From: Actinomycetota bacterium
Lineage (GTDB): Bacteria; Actinomycetota; Actinomycetes; S36-B12; UBA10799
Reading direction: 5' to 3'
Assembly: GCA_030837395.1 (NCBI GenBank)
Contig: JAUPKO010000788.1
Location: forward strand, 1 to 14,618
Length of the DNA: 14,618 bases
A model generated the notes under the pieces. That model worked only from the letters and a program-made list of their open reading frames with translations, was not told the origin of the DNA and did not search any database. Both the position numbers and the translations under genes were made by a program. Below are positions 1 to 6,788 of this stretch, one piece after another (positions within the stretch are counted from its first letter, which is position 1; each line of letters begins with the position of its first letter).

Positions 1-552
1 ACGATCCTCGGCGGGGATGCTGAGGGGCTGCAGGTGGCGTACGGCGCCGTGATCTTGGTGTCGTTCCTGCTTTGTTGGCTGTTGCAGCACTTCGCGGCCG
101 AACGCATCCAGGACCGCATCGGCATCCCGGGGGTGCTCATGGTGCTGCCGATCGCCGCCATCGCCGCCAGTGCGGTGATGCTCGCCGGCATGGCCACCGA
201 GTCGCTGCTGCTGATGGCCGTCGGCTTCGGGTTGTGGTTGATCCCGCGCTGGAGTATCGATGAGAACGCCCGCCGGGCGGCGCTGGCCCTGGTGCCTGAC
301 GAACGCCGGACCCGGGTGTCGTTCATCGTGGACCTCGGGCCGGTGGCAGTGGGTCTGATCGGCGCAGGGCTCTTCTCGGCGGTGGGTCTGCTGACCGGCC
401 TGGTGTGGCTGATCCCGGTGGTGTCGATCGTGCTTGCGGCGTTGGCCATCGCACCGTCGTTGCGGGTGGTGCGCGGGTGGGACGACAGCCTGCTCAGCTG
501 GCGGATGCGCCGGCGCAAGCGCGGCCGCTCGGTTGACCTGGGCGGCAGCTGA
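1..552 (+). CDS. MFS-like membrane transporter, C-terminal part (nucleotide-exchange-transporter-like)
   Basis: The reading frame is open from the first base and stops with TGA at 550-552, so this is the 3' end of a longer gene; a GTG at 34 is probably internal. The 183 visible residues form about five hydrophobic segments (AYGAVILVSFLLCWLL, LMVLPIAAIAASAVMLA, LLLMAVGFGLWLIP, then two more after the loop) and end in a basic cytoplasmic tail (WRMRRRKRGR). The loop WSIDENARRAALALVPDERR followed by a VSFIVD-type helix resembles the segment in MFS-like ATP/ADP exchange proteins where a P-x-x-x-R region is followed by a K/R-x-F-I-D helix. That family moves nucleotides or related solutes across the inner membrane, but the substrate here is unknown. 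Membrane protein is certain; the family is a pattern-based guess from the C-terminal part only. Confidence 0.5.
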   Translation, partial: TILGGDAEGLQVAYGAVILVSFLLCWLLQHFAAERIQDRIGIPGVLMVLPIAAIAASAVMLAGMATESLLLMAVGFGLWLIPRWSIDENARRAALALVPDERRTRVSFIVDLGPVAVGLIGAGLFSAVGLLTGLVWLIPVVSIVLAALAIAPSLRVVRGWDDSLLSWRMRRRKRGRSVDLGGS

Positions 553-556
553 CGGG

Positions 557-616
557 CACTGCGGCGAGGCCGCCGAGCAGTGTTGCGGCGGACCAGCGTT
601 GCCCGGGGGCGGTCCG
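557..616. terminator. Two hairpins between convergent genes, likely bidirectional terminator
   Basis: The 72-bp gap between two convergent genes holds two stem-loops. The first is at 557-582: CACTGC pairs with GCAGTG and, inside it, GGCG pairs with CGCC around an AGGC loop, leaving a 2-base bulge, so 10 base pairs in all. The second is at 589-616: CGGACC pairs with GGTCCG, with a possible small inner stem. Neither has a run of T, which is common for terminators in high-GC actinomycetes. The position just after both stop codons supports the call. Confidence 0.5.
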
Positions 617-624
617 ACGCGGCG

Positions 625-1608
625 CTACAGCGAATCGAGCAGGTCCGCCACGCGACCGGAGGAACGCGTCGCCGGCACCCGCAGGGCGGTGCCCCAGGTG
701 GCCTGGCCATCGGGCGCGGGCTCGCCTTCGCTGATGTAGCCGCGATCGGCCAGCCACTCCAGCCGCCGCAGGGTCTCGGCTTCGGTAACTCCCAACGCGG
801 CGGCGAGTCGACCTGCCGTGGAGCGCCCGCCGCGCAGCAACTCACGCTGCACCCGCCGCATCGGCTGCGGCGTCTCGAGCAGGTCCATCATCGACCGTTC
901 CGGCAGTTGCATCACGACGTCGTGGCACACCTGCACGCTGAGCATGGCGTCGCGCACGTGCAGGTCGTGGTTGTGCCCGCCGGTGGTCCGAGCGACGTCG
1001 AGGCCGTGTAGGTGAAGCCCGGGGATGGTCGCCCCAGGGGAGAGGTCGGGGAACCGGAAGCCGACGAACACCCCCTCGAACGGGCGCAGATCCCAGCGCA
1101 CCTCGTCGGACTCGCAGACCTGCATGTAGGGCCGGTAGGGCGGCTCCTGCGGCGGCACGCTGCGCACCAGCACACGGTCGAAGGTGCCCTCGAGTCGCAC
1201 CGACACGACCGCGCCGGCGTCATCGGCCAGACCCTCGATGGCGGCCAAGACCGACTCCCGGTCCACATCCTGCACTCGCACAGTCGTAGGCGAGTCCATG
1301 GTCGACACCACTACAAAAGGAGTGCGCGTCTCAAGCGAGAGCAACTCGGCGGCGCCCGTATAGTCCACCCGCCACGGCTCACCGTCCACCACGACGAGTT
1401 CGCCGTCGAGCCGGTCGACCGTGCCGAGGCCGTGGTCACCGCCGGCGAGCGCCTCACCCAGCGTCGCCACACCGTCGTAGCCGCCGTCGAGCAGCACGTA
1501 GGCCAGTTGCAACTGTCGGGTGACGTCCTCGGCGTCGCAGCCGCGGGGGTCACGGCCATAACTGCGTCGCAATGTGGCCGCCGCCACCAAAGGTGCATCG
1601 AGGGTCAT
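625..1608 (-). CDS. Alpha-acetolactate decarboxylase with C-terminal winged-helix domain
   Basis: Residues about 35-245 match alpha-acetolactate decarboxylase (ALDC), the cytosolic zinc enzyme that turns acetolactate into acetoin. Visible signatures are LLDGGYDGVATLGEAL, GLGTVDRLDGEL (E70), VRSVPPQEPPY (R149), GVFVGFRFPDLSPG, and metal ligands H199-x-H201 with H212 in GGH. The spacing equals the H194/H196/H207 pattern of the Brevibacillus enzyme, whose E65 and R145 align with E70 and R149. A late Glu (E256) may be the last site residue. ALDCs are usually about 235-260 residues; this one has 327. The extra part (about 250-327) reads as a winged helix-turn-helix: RVQRELLRGG, STAGRLAAALGVTEAETLRR, LEWLADRGYI, then a turn like a wing. 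There is no signal peptide. No Shine-Dalgarno precedes the ATG, but a TACACT lies 7 bases upstream. The gene follows the acyl-CoA dehydrogenase by 63 bp. No acetolactate synthase is in the window. ALDC identity is strong; a DNA-binding role is inferred. Confidence 0.88.
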   Translation of the reverse strand: MTLDAPLVAAATLRRSYGRDPRGCDAEDVTRQLQLAYVLLDGGYDGVATLGEALAGGDHGLGTVDRLDGELVVVDGEPWRVDYTGAAELLSLETRTPFVVVSTMDSPTTVRVQDVDRESVLAAIEGLADDAGAVVSVRLEGTFDRVLVRSVPPQEPPYRPYMQVCESDEVRWDLRPFEGVFVGFRFPDLSPGATIPGLHLHGLDVARTTGGHNHDLHVRDAMLSVQVCHDVVMQLPERSMMDLLETPQPMRRVQRELLRGGRSTAGRLAAALGVTEAETLRRLEWLADRGYISEGEPAPDGQATWGTALRVPATRSSGRVADLLDSL

Positions 1609-1621
1609 GCTCAGGAGTGTA
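1609..1621 (-). promoter_or_regulatory. Candidate -10 element for leaderless ALDC transcript
   Basis: On the minus strand TACACT (1616-1621) fits the actinobacterial -10 pattern TANNNT and sits 7 bases before the ATG, so transcription would start at or next to the start codon. No GGAGG-like sequence precedes the ATG, which fits a leaderless message. I see no good -35 hexamer at 17-19 bases, so this is only a candidate. Confidence 0.35.
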
Positions 1622-1671
1622 CGCAGGCGGAGGTGTTGACCCTACTGCGCGCGGAATCAGCGGCGGGAGCG

Positions 1672-3474
1672 TCAGAACCACTCCGGGCGGGCGTCGAGCG
1701 TGGTCCGGTCCAGGCTGTCGAGAAGGTCGAAGCCGGCCACGACCTTGGGCAGTTCGAAGGCGAAGAAGTAGCGTGCCGCCGCTCGTTTGCCCTGGTAGAA
1801 GTCGCCATCGAGGTCGCCCGCCGCGAGTTCGGCCTCGAGCCAGAGCCATGCGACCACCACGTGCCCCACGGCTTCGAGGTAGACGCTGGCATTAGCCAGG
1901 GCGAGGGCGGGATCGCCGGTGGACCACACGCGCGCGGTCGTGGTGGCAACACGTGCGGCCGCGGCGGCCAGTGCGCGGCCATGTTCGGCCGCCTGCCCGC
2001 CGGAGGTCTCGGCCAGAGCGACTGTCGCCCCGATCCGGCCCAACAGCAGGGCCAACCCGGCACCGCCGTCGGCCACCACTTTGCGGCCCAGCAGGTCCAG
2101 CCCCTGGATTCCGTGGGTGCCCTCATGGATCGGGTTGAGCCGGTTGTCGCGGTAGAACTGCTCGACGTCGTACTCGCGGGTGTAGCCGTAGCCGCCGTGC
2201 ACCTGGATCGCCAGGGAGTTCGCCTCCAGGCACCACTGCGCGGGCCAAATCTTGGCGATCGGTGTGAGCACGTCGAGCAGCGTGCCGGCCTGCCGGCGGG
2301 CGCCCTCGTCCGGCGCGCTGAGTTGTTCGTCGAGCAGCCAGGCGCAATACAGGCTCAGCGCCATGCCACCTTCGACGTAGGCCTTCTGTGCCAGCAGCAT
2401 CCGGCGCACATCGGCGTGCTCGATGATCGGTACCTGTGCCGTGGTGGGGTCGCGGTCTGTCAGCGGCCGGCCCTGCGGCCGGGTGCGGGCGTACTCCACC
2501 GAGTGCAGATAGCCGGTGTAACCCAGTGCCACCGCACCCGTCCCCACCCCGACCCTGGCCTCGTTCATCATGTGGAACATGTAGGCCAGACCGTGGTCGC
2601 GCTCGCCCACCAGGTAGCCCACCGCACCGGGTCGGCCGTCGGGGCGATGCACTCCCTCGCCGAAGTTCAGCATCGTGTTGGTGGTGCCGCGATAGCCCAT
2701 CTTGTGATTCAGCCCGGCCAGCACGACGTCGTTGCGCGCGCCGAGGGTACCGTCGGCGTCGACCAGGAACTTCGGCACGACGAACAGACTCAGACCCTTG
2801 ACACCTGCCGGCGAGCCGGGCACCCGCGCCAGCACCAGGTGGATGATGTTCTCGCTGAGTTCGTGCTCGCCTCCGGAGATCCACATCTTGTTGCCGAAGA
2901 GTCGGTAGGTGCCGTCGGCCTCGGGTTGGGCGCGCGTGGTGACGTCGGCCAGGGACGAGCCGGCCTGCGGCTCGGACAGGCACATCGTGCCGAAGAATCG
3001 GCCCGCCAGCATGGGCTCGACGAAGGTTGCGATCTGCTCGGCGCTGCCGTGGGCGAGCAGCAGATTGGCGTTGGCGATGGTGAGGAAGGGGTAGGCGGCG
3101 GTCCCCACATTGGCAGCCTGGAACCAGGCGAAGCAGGCGGTGGTCACCACCGTGGGCAGTTGCATGCCGCCCACCGATTCGGGCATGGCCGCGGACATCA
3201 AACCGGTCTCGCGGAACACGTCCAGCGCCTGACCCACCTCCGGGTGCATGATGACCCGCTCACCGTCGAAGCGCGGCTCCTCGGCGTCGTTGCGCTTGTT
3301 GTGGGGTGCGAAGTGCGCGGTGGCCACCTGTTCGCTGAGGTCCAAGGCGGCGTCGAACGTCTCCCGCGAGTGCTCGGCATAACGCTCGCGGCTGGTCAGC
3401 GCGACGACGTCGAGCCACTCGTAGAGCAAGAAGTCCAGGTCACGGCGGGAAAGTAGGAGGGAGGTGGGAGCCAT
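1672..3474 (-). CDS. Acyl-CoA dehydrogenase, long FadE5/DmdC-like type
   Basis: A 600-residue flavoprotein of the acyl-CoA dehydrogenase family, which makes the first alpha,beta double bond in beta-oxidation of acyl-CoAs using FAD and an electron-transfer flavoprotein. Signatures in order: N-terminal helical region with AAMPESVGGMQLP (about 95-107), MCLSEPQAGSSLADV (164-178, flavin/substrate loop), GNKMWISGGEHE (194-205), NHKMGYRGTTNT (256-267), QVHGGYGYTREYDVEQFYRD (424-443) and NPIHEGTHGIQG (447-458). E451 is the expected catalytic base. Common acyl-CoA dehydrogenases have about 380-400 residues; the extra 130 or so at the C-terminus place it with the long FadE5 / methylmercaptopropionyl-CoA dehydrogenase group, which carries an added C-terminal helical domain. 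Chain-length preference cannot be read from the sequence. It lies 48 bp after the beta-lactamase-like lipoprotein gene and 63 bp before the ALDC gene, on the same strand. The ATG has no Shine-Dalgarno. Confidence 0.93.
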   Translation of the reverse strand: MAPTSLLLSRRDLDFLLYEWLDVVALTSRERYAEHSRETFDAALDLSEQVATAHFAPHNKRNDAEEPRFDGERVIMHPEVGQALDVFRETGLMSAAMPESVGGMQLPTVVTTACFAWFQAANVGTAAYPFLTIANANLLLAHGSAEQIATFVEPMLAGRFFGTMCLSEPQAGSSLADVTTRAQPEADGTYRLFGNKMWISGGEHELSENIIHLVLARVPGSPAGVKGLSLFVVPKFLVDADGTLGARNDVVLAGLNHKMGYRGTTNTMLNFGEGVHRPDGRPGAVGYLVGERDHGLAYMFHMMNEARVGVGTGAVALGYTGYLHSVEYARTRPQGRPLTDRDPTTAQVPIIEHADVRRMLLAQKAYVEGGMALSLYCAWLLDEQLSAPDEGARRQAGTLLDVLTPIAKIWPAQWCLEANSLAIQVHGGYGYTREYDVEQFYRDNRLNPIHEGTHGIQGLDLLGRKVVADGGAGLALLLGRIGATVALAETSGGQAAEHGRALAAAAARVATTTARVWSTGDPALALANASVYLEAVGHVVVAWLWLEAELAAGDLDGDFYQGKRAAARYFFAFELPKVVAGFDLLDSLDRTTLDARPEWF

Positions 3475-3479
3475 AGCGC

Positions 3480-3508
3480 ACGGTATCGGCGGGTGGCGCG
3501 GGCCGCAA
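3480..3508 (-). promoter_or_regulatory. Candidate promoter for the acyl-CoA dehydrogenase gene
   Basis: Minus strand: TTGCGG (3503-3508), exactly 17 bases, then TACCGT (3480-3485), with the ATG five bases further on. The spacing and hexamers resemble a housekeeping actinobacterial promoter and would give a leaderless message. It lies in the short gap after the lipoprotein gene, so the dehydrogenase may be transcribed separately from that gene. Confidence 0.35.
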
Positions 3509-3518
3509 CGGTCCGGGT

Positions 3519-3530
3519 GCCGCTAGCGGC
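3519..3530. repeat. Perfect 12-bp palindrome over a stop codon
   Basis: GCCGCTAGCGGC is a perfect inverted repeat that covers the TAG stop of the lipoprotein gene. It could form a short hairpin at the mRNA end, but has no spacer, so it may be chance in GC-rich DNA. Confidence 0.3.
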
Positions 3531-5151
3531 GGAATGTGCCCAGGCCGTCGGCGTCGAGGAACTCGACCGTCAGCGAGGGCGAGGAGCCGTCGACCGGAAC
3601 GGCGAAGTCGACCGCCGAAATCCCGACGGCGTTCTCGCCGGTGGGTTCGTAGGAGTACCTCGTACCGTCCCAATGGATCAGCGGGAACTCCTTGTTCGCC
3701 GGCCCGAGGATCATCACCAGCGAGTCGCCGCGAGCCACCACCTGCGCCGGTCCGTAGTAGTCGTTGGCGTAGGTGCCGGCGAGTTCGGCCAGTGGCGGGC
3801 TCGGTGCGGGTGCCGCCGGTGGTTGCTGGTCGGCCAGGGCGCTGGAGTTGGTGTAGAACTGCGAGTCCATGACCTGCTTGTAGGCGGGCTGCCAGTCGCG
3901 GCTGATCTCGCCGGTCTCAACAATGTCTATGAAACTGGCGGCGATCGCCTCCGGTGCCCCCTGCGGGGCCCCGTTGGTGAGCACGACGATGCCGAGGTTC
4001 TCGGACGGCAGCATTGACACGGTGGTGGAGGCGCCGAGCAGGAAGGCCCCGCTGTGGCTGTAGCGCACCCGGCCGGTGTCGTCGGTGCCCACGCCGATCC
4101 CGAGCCCGTAGAACGATGATCGCGCGGCAGGGGTCTGGGCCGGGCTGCTCACCGAGTGCGGCTGGCGGGACTCCTGCAGCGCCTCGGCGGCGACCACCTC
4201 GCGGCCGTCGAACTCGCCGCCGGCAAGTTGCAGCCGCAGCCACGCGGCCATGTCTGTCGCCGTCGAACTCACCCCGCCGGCCGGTGACTGCGCCTGCGGA
4301 TCGCGCACCTGCAGCGGCCGGTAGCCGCCGTCCACCAGTTCGTGGGTGACGGCCTTGTTCTCGGCCGCTTCGTAGGCGGCGAACTCCGAACTGGTCGAGG
4401 TCATGCCCAACGGCTCGTACAGCCGGGCGCGCGAAAGGTCGGGCCAGGGGACGCTCTGCGAGGCGGCGACGGCTTCGGCCGCAGCGGTGAGGCCGAAGTT
4501 GGTGTACTCGTAGTCGGCGCGGAAGGGCGACAGCGGCAGCAGGCGCAACTTGTCGAGGATATAGGGCTGGCCATAGCCGAGGTCCTCCAGCAGGTCGCCG
4601 GCATGGTCGGGCAGGCCGCTGCGGTGTGAATACAGATCGGCGATGGTGACGTTCTCGGTGACGTACGGGTCGCCGAGGGCGAAGCCGGGTAGGTACGTGG
4701 TGACCGGATCGTCCCAGGACACGTCGCCGTCGCCCACCACCGACGCCACGACGGTGGCCCCGACAGGTTTGGACAGGGATGCCAACTGGAACACCGTGTT
4801 CTCGTCCACCAGCGCGTCACTGCCCAACTCACGCACGCCGAAGCCTTTGAGGTAGACGGGCTGGTCGTTGTGCACCACGGCGACCGCCACACCCGGAACG
4901 CCGGACTTGGCCATGGTGTCGGCAACGATGGCGTCAAGGTCCGCCACAGCCGCATCGATCTGCGACTGCGGAATCGGCACGGCCGCGTGCTCGGCCGGAT
5001 TGCCGCTGGCCGCGGGACTGGCGAAGGGCAGGCCCGTCGGGCTGGACTCGCTGTCGCCAGCGTCAGCCGAGCAGCCGCCGAGGGTCAAGGTCATCCCCAC
5101 CACCACTGACGAGGTGGTGCCCAGTTGTTTGATCATGCCAGTGTTGATCAT
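3523..5151 (-). CDS. Beta-lactamase-like serine hydrolase lipoprotein
   Basis: A 542-residue exported lipoprotein with a class C beta-lactamase/DD-peptidase-like (PF00144-type) domain. The N-terminus is a lipoprotein signal with lipobox LGGC (C27), so it should be anchored on the outside of the cytoplasmic membrane. Catalytic motifs are S125-L-S-K128 (nucleophile and base), Y216-T-N218, and H366-S-G368 in place of KTG. HxG is common in the esterase, peptidase and PBP4*-like members, so cleavage of D-amino-acid peptides or esters is as likely as drug resistance. After residue about 460 there is a Pro/Ala linker and then LAGTYANDYYGPAQV with a beta-rich C-terminal domain like DUF3471. I chose the ATG at 5151 because GGAG (5159-5162) lies 7 bases upstream and the lipoprotein signal begins right there. 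The frame stays open to 5268, but that extension (HDHRARPPRADR) would spoil the signal peptide. It is first in a three-gene run on this strand. Confidence 0.88.
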   Translation of the reverse strand: MINTGMIKQLGTTSSVVVGMTLTLGGCSADAGDSESSPTGLPFASPAASGNPAEHAAVPIPQSQIDAAVADLDAIVADTMAKSGVPGVAVAVVHNDQPVYLKGFGVRELGSDALVDENTVFQLASLSKPVGATVVASVVGDGDVSWDDPVTTYLPGFALGDPYVTENVTIADLYSHRSGLPDHAGDLLEDLGYGQPYILDKLRLLPLSPFRADYEYTNFGLTAAAEAVAASQSVPWPDLSRARLYEPLGMTSTSSEFAAYEAAENKAVTHELVDGGYRPLQVRDPQAQSPAGGVSSTATDMAAWLRLQLAGGEFDGREVVAAEALQESRQPHSVSSPAQTPAARSSFYGLGIGVGTDDTGRVRYSHSGAFLLGASTTVSMLPSENLGIVVLTNGAPQGAPEAIAASFIDIVETGEISRDWQPAYKQVMDSQFYTNSSALADQQPPAAPAPSPPLAELAGTYANDYYGPAQVVARGDSLVMILGPANKEFPLIHWDGTRYSYEPTGENAVGISAVDFAVPVDGSSPSLTVEFLDADGLGTFRR

Positions 5152-5289
5152 GATGACGCTCCGATCTGCGCGCGGCGGCCGGGCGCGATGATCATGCGAC
5201 CCTACCGCCGGGGACAACAGGTTGGCACCGGCGTGTTGCAACGGCTGATGCCCGGTCTTAACAGGCATGCTCTGGGAGAGAGGTGATCA
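5130..5289. promoter_or_regulatory. Cluster of four TGATCA sites in a divergent promoter region
   Basis: TGATCA occurs at 5130-5135, 5145-5150, 5189-5194 and 5284-5289. The last is the core of the perfect palindrome GGTGATCACC (5282-5291), and the third is within ATGATCAT. The first two fall at the start of the lipoprotein gene and the other two between it and the divergent small gene. The rest of the 14.6-kb window has only scattered copies. Operator sites for an unknown regulator are possible. The 162-bp gap (5152-5313) holds no other recognisable element. Confidence 0.3.
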
Positions 5290-5295
5290 CCGGCC

Positions 5296-5307
5296 GGGAG
5301 GAAGGAG
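5296..5307 (+). promoter_or_regulatory. Very strong Shine-Dalgarno before a 68-residue gene
   Basis: GGGAGGAAGGAG, a double purine-rich ribosome-binding site, ends 6 bases before the ATG at 5314. It is the best Shine-Dalgarno in the window and is the main reason to accept the small gene. Confidence 0.7.
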
Positions 5308-5313
5308 CACCGC

Positions 5314-5520
5314 ATGCCCAATCGCCAACAGGTGATGTCCACGCTGCAGGTTCCGGACAGCACCGACAGCATCGACGTCGACTCCGTTGGTGGAGAACCG
5401 CCCAGCCCGCTATGGCGGGTTCCACGGGAGTTGGCCCAACGGGTGGTCCCCGCCCGGCCGGTCCGCGAGCGCATGCCATGGCTCACCTGCATCCGGACCG
5501 CACCCTACGACGCGAAGTAG
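5314..5520 (+). CDS. Small protein of unknown function (68 residues)
   Basis: I do not recognise this protein. It starts with ATG 6 bases after a near-ideal Shine-Dalgarno and ends with TAG. About 80% of codons end in G or C, as in its neighbours, which supports real coding. The N-terminal half is acidic and probably disordered (VPDSTDSIDVDSVGGEPPSP). The C-terminal half is basic with Trp residues (LWRVPRELAQRVVPARPVRE, then MPWLTCIRTAPYDAK) and could bind a protein or nucleic acid. It has one Cys, no signal peptide and no membrane segment. It is divergent from the lipoprotein gene and convergent with rocD, with 30 bp between the stop codons and no clear terminator there. Confidence 0.6.
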   Translation: MPNRQQVMSTLQVPDSTDSIDVDSVGGEPPSPLWRVPRELAQRVVPARPVRERMPWLTCIRTAPYDAK

Positions 5521-5550
5521 CCCCCTCACGGCGGCAGCCACCACCGAACC

Positions 5551-6756
5551 CTAGGCGAGTACCTCCAGCACGATGTCGATCCCGCGGTCCAGATCTGCTT
5601 CGTCGATCATCAACGGCGGCGCCAGCCGCAGGGTGGTCTCGTGTGTCTCCTTGATGATGAGACCGCGGTCCAACGCCTGCAGGCAACGCGGCCGCACGGG
5701 AGCGTAGTCGTCCTTGACCACGACGCCGGCCCACAGCCCACGGCCCCGCACGAGTTCGACGGTGGTCGGTGCCTCCCGATTCAGGCGGGCGAGCATGTGC
5801 ACACCGAGTTCGCGGGAGCGCTGCTGGTACTCGCCGGTGCCGAGCATGGCGATGACCTCCCGGGCGATCGCCAGCGCCAGTGGGTTGCCGCCGAAGGTCG
5901 ACCCGTGTTCACCCGGTCGCAGTACCCCGAGCACCTCGTCCCGGGAAACCACAGCCGACACCGGCAGAATCCCGCCGCCCAGGGCCTTGCCCAGGATCAC
6001 CATGTCCGGCGTCACACCCTCCCAATCGCACGTGAGGGTGGAGCCGGTGCGCCCCAAGCCCGACTGCACCTCATCGGCGATGAACAGCACACCGGCGTCC
6101 CGGCACGCTGCCGCGGCACCACTGAGGTAGCCGACCGGGGGTACCACCACACCTGCCTCGCCCTGGATCGGTTCGACGAGGAAGCCGACGACGTTCGGGT
6201 CGGCCAACGCCGCAGTGAGGGAGTCGAGGTCGCCGAAGGTGACGGCCTCGAAGCCACCGGTGAAGGGATCGAAGTCGTTGCGGGCGACGGGGTCGTCGCT
6301 GAACGAGATGATGGAGGTGGGGCGGCCGTGAAAGTTGCCGTGCGCCACGAGGATCTTGGCCTGCCCAGGCGGCACCCCCTTGACCCGGTAGCCCCACGCA
6401 CGGGCGGTCTTGATGGCGGTCTCGACGGCTTCGGCGCCGGAGTTCATCGGCAGCACCCGGTCGAGCTCGAGAAGGTCGGCCAACTCTTCGCAGAACGGCC
6501 CCATCTGGTCGACGTGCACAGCCCGGCTGGTGAGGGTCACCCGGTCGAGCTGAGCCAGTGCAGCGGCGACGAGCCGCGGATGCCGATGGCCGAAATTCAG
6601 AGCGGAGTAGGCGCTGAGGAAGTCGAGGTAGCGCTTGCCCTCCACATCCGTCACCCACGCGCCCTCCGCAGTGGCCACCACCACCGGCAACGGGTGGTAG
6701 TTGTGGGCCCCCCGGGCATCTTCGAGGTCGCGCAATGCGGCTGAATCCATAACCAC
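5551..6756 (-). CDS. rocD: Ornithine aminotransferase
   Basis: A 401-residue class III, PLP-dependent aminotransferase matching ornithine--oxo-acid transaminase, which moves the delta-amino group of ornithine to 2-oxoglutarate, giving glutamate semialdehyde in the arginine/ornithine to proline/glutamate pathway. Signatures: NYHPLPVVVATAEGAWVTDV (19-38), YLDFLSAYSALNFGHRHP (43-60), MNSGAEAVETAIKTAR (104-119), FHGRPTSIISFS (142-153), EPIQGEAGVVVPP (195-207), FIADEVQSGLGRTG (225-238, D228 contacts the PLP pyridine), ILGKALGGGILPVSAV (254-269, K257 forms the Schiff base) and GSTFGGNPLA (285-294). Length is normal. The GTG at 6756 is preferred because GAGGGG (6764-6769) is 7 bases upstream; an ATG two codons later would be 13 bases from it. 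No other arginine-catabolism gene (rocE, rocF, ddaH) is adjacent. It diverges from corA across 32 bp, so its promoter must lie inside the start of corA. Confidence 0.93.
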   Translation of the reverse strand: MVMDSAALRDLEDARGAHNYHPLPVVVATAEGAWVTDVEGKRYLDFLSAYSALNFGHRHPRLVAAALAQLDRVTLTSRAVHVDQMGPFCEELADLLELDRVLPMNSGAEAVETAIKTARAWGYRVKGVPPGQAKILVAHGNFHGRPTSIISFSDDPVARNDFDPFTGGFEAVTFGDLDSLTAALADPNVVGFLVEPIQGEAGVVVPPVGYLSGAAAACRDAGVLFIADEVQSGLGRTGSTLTCDWEGVTPDMVILGKALGGGILPVSAVVSRDEVLGVLRPGEHGSTFGGNPLALAIAREVIAMLGTGEYQQRSRELGVHMLARLNREAPTTVELVRGRGLWAGVVVKDDYAPVRPRCLQALDRGLIIKETHETTLRLAPPLMIDEADLDRGIDIVLEVLA

Positions 6757-6776
6757 ACGCTAACCCCTCATCGCCC

Positions 6777-6788
6777 TAGACTCACCTC
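6777..6788 (+). promoter_or_regulatory. Candidate -10 element for leaderless corA
   Basis: TAGACT (6777-6782) matches TANNNT and is 6 bases before the corA ATG. No Shine-Dalgarno is present, so a leaderless transcript is the simplest reading. No clear -35 is seen at 17-18 bases upstream. The region also contains the rocD ribosome-binding site on the other strand. Confidence 0.4.

Noticed and set aside
1012..3456. An 814-codon open frame on the plus strand opposite the dehydrogenase and ALDC genes
   Set aside because: It is antisense to two clearly recognisable genes, encodes a His/Gly/Val/Arg-rich sequence with no motifs, and is the open frame expected opposite GC-rich coding DNA.
5152..5268. 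N-terminal extension of the lipoprotein frame to an ATG at 5268
   Set aside because: It would put 39 charged, non-signal residues before a complete lipoprotein signal, while GGAG is well placed before the ATG at 5151.
5641..6744. A 367-codon open frame on the plus strand opposite rocD
   Set aside because: It lies wholly inside a well-matched ornithine aminotransferase gene and shows no family features.
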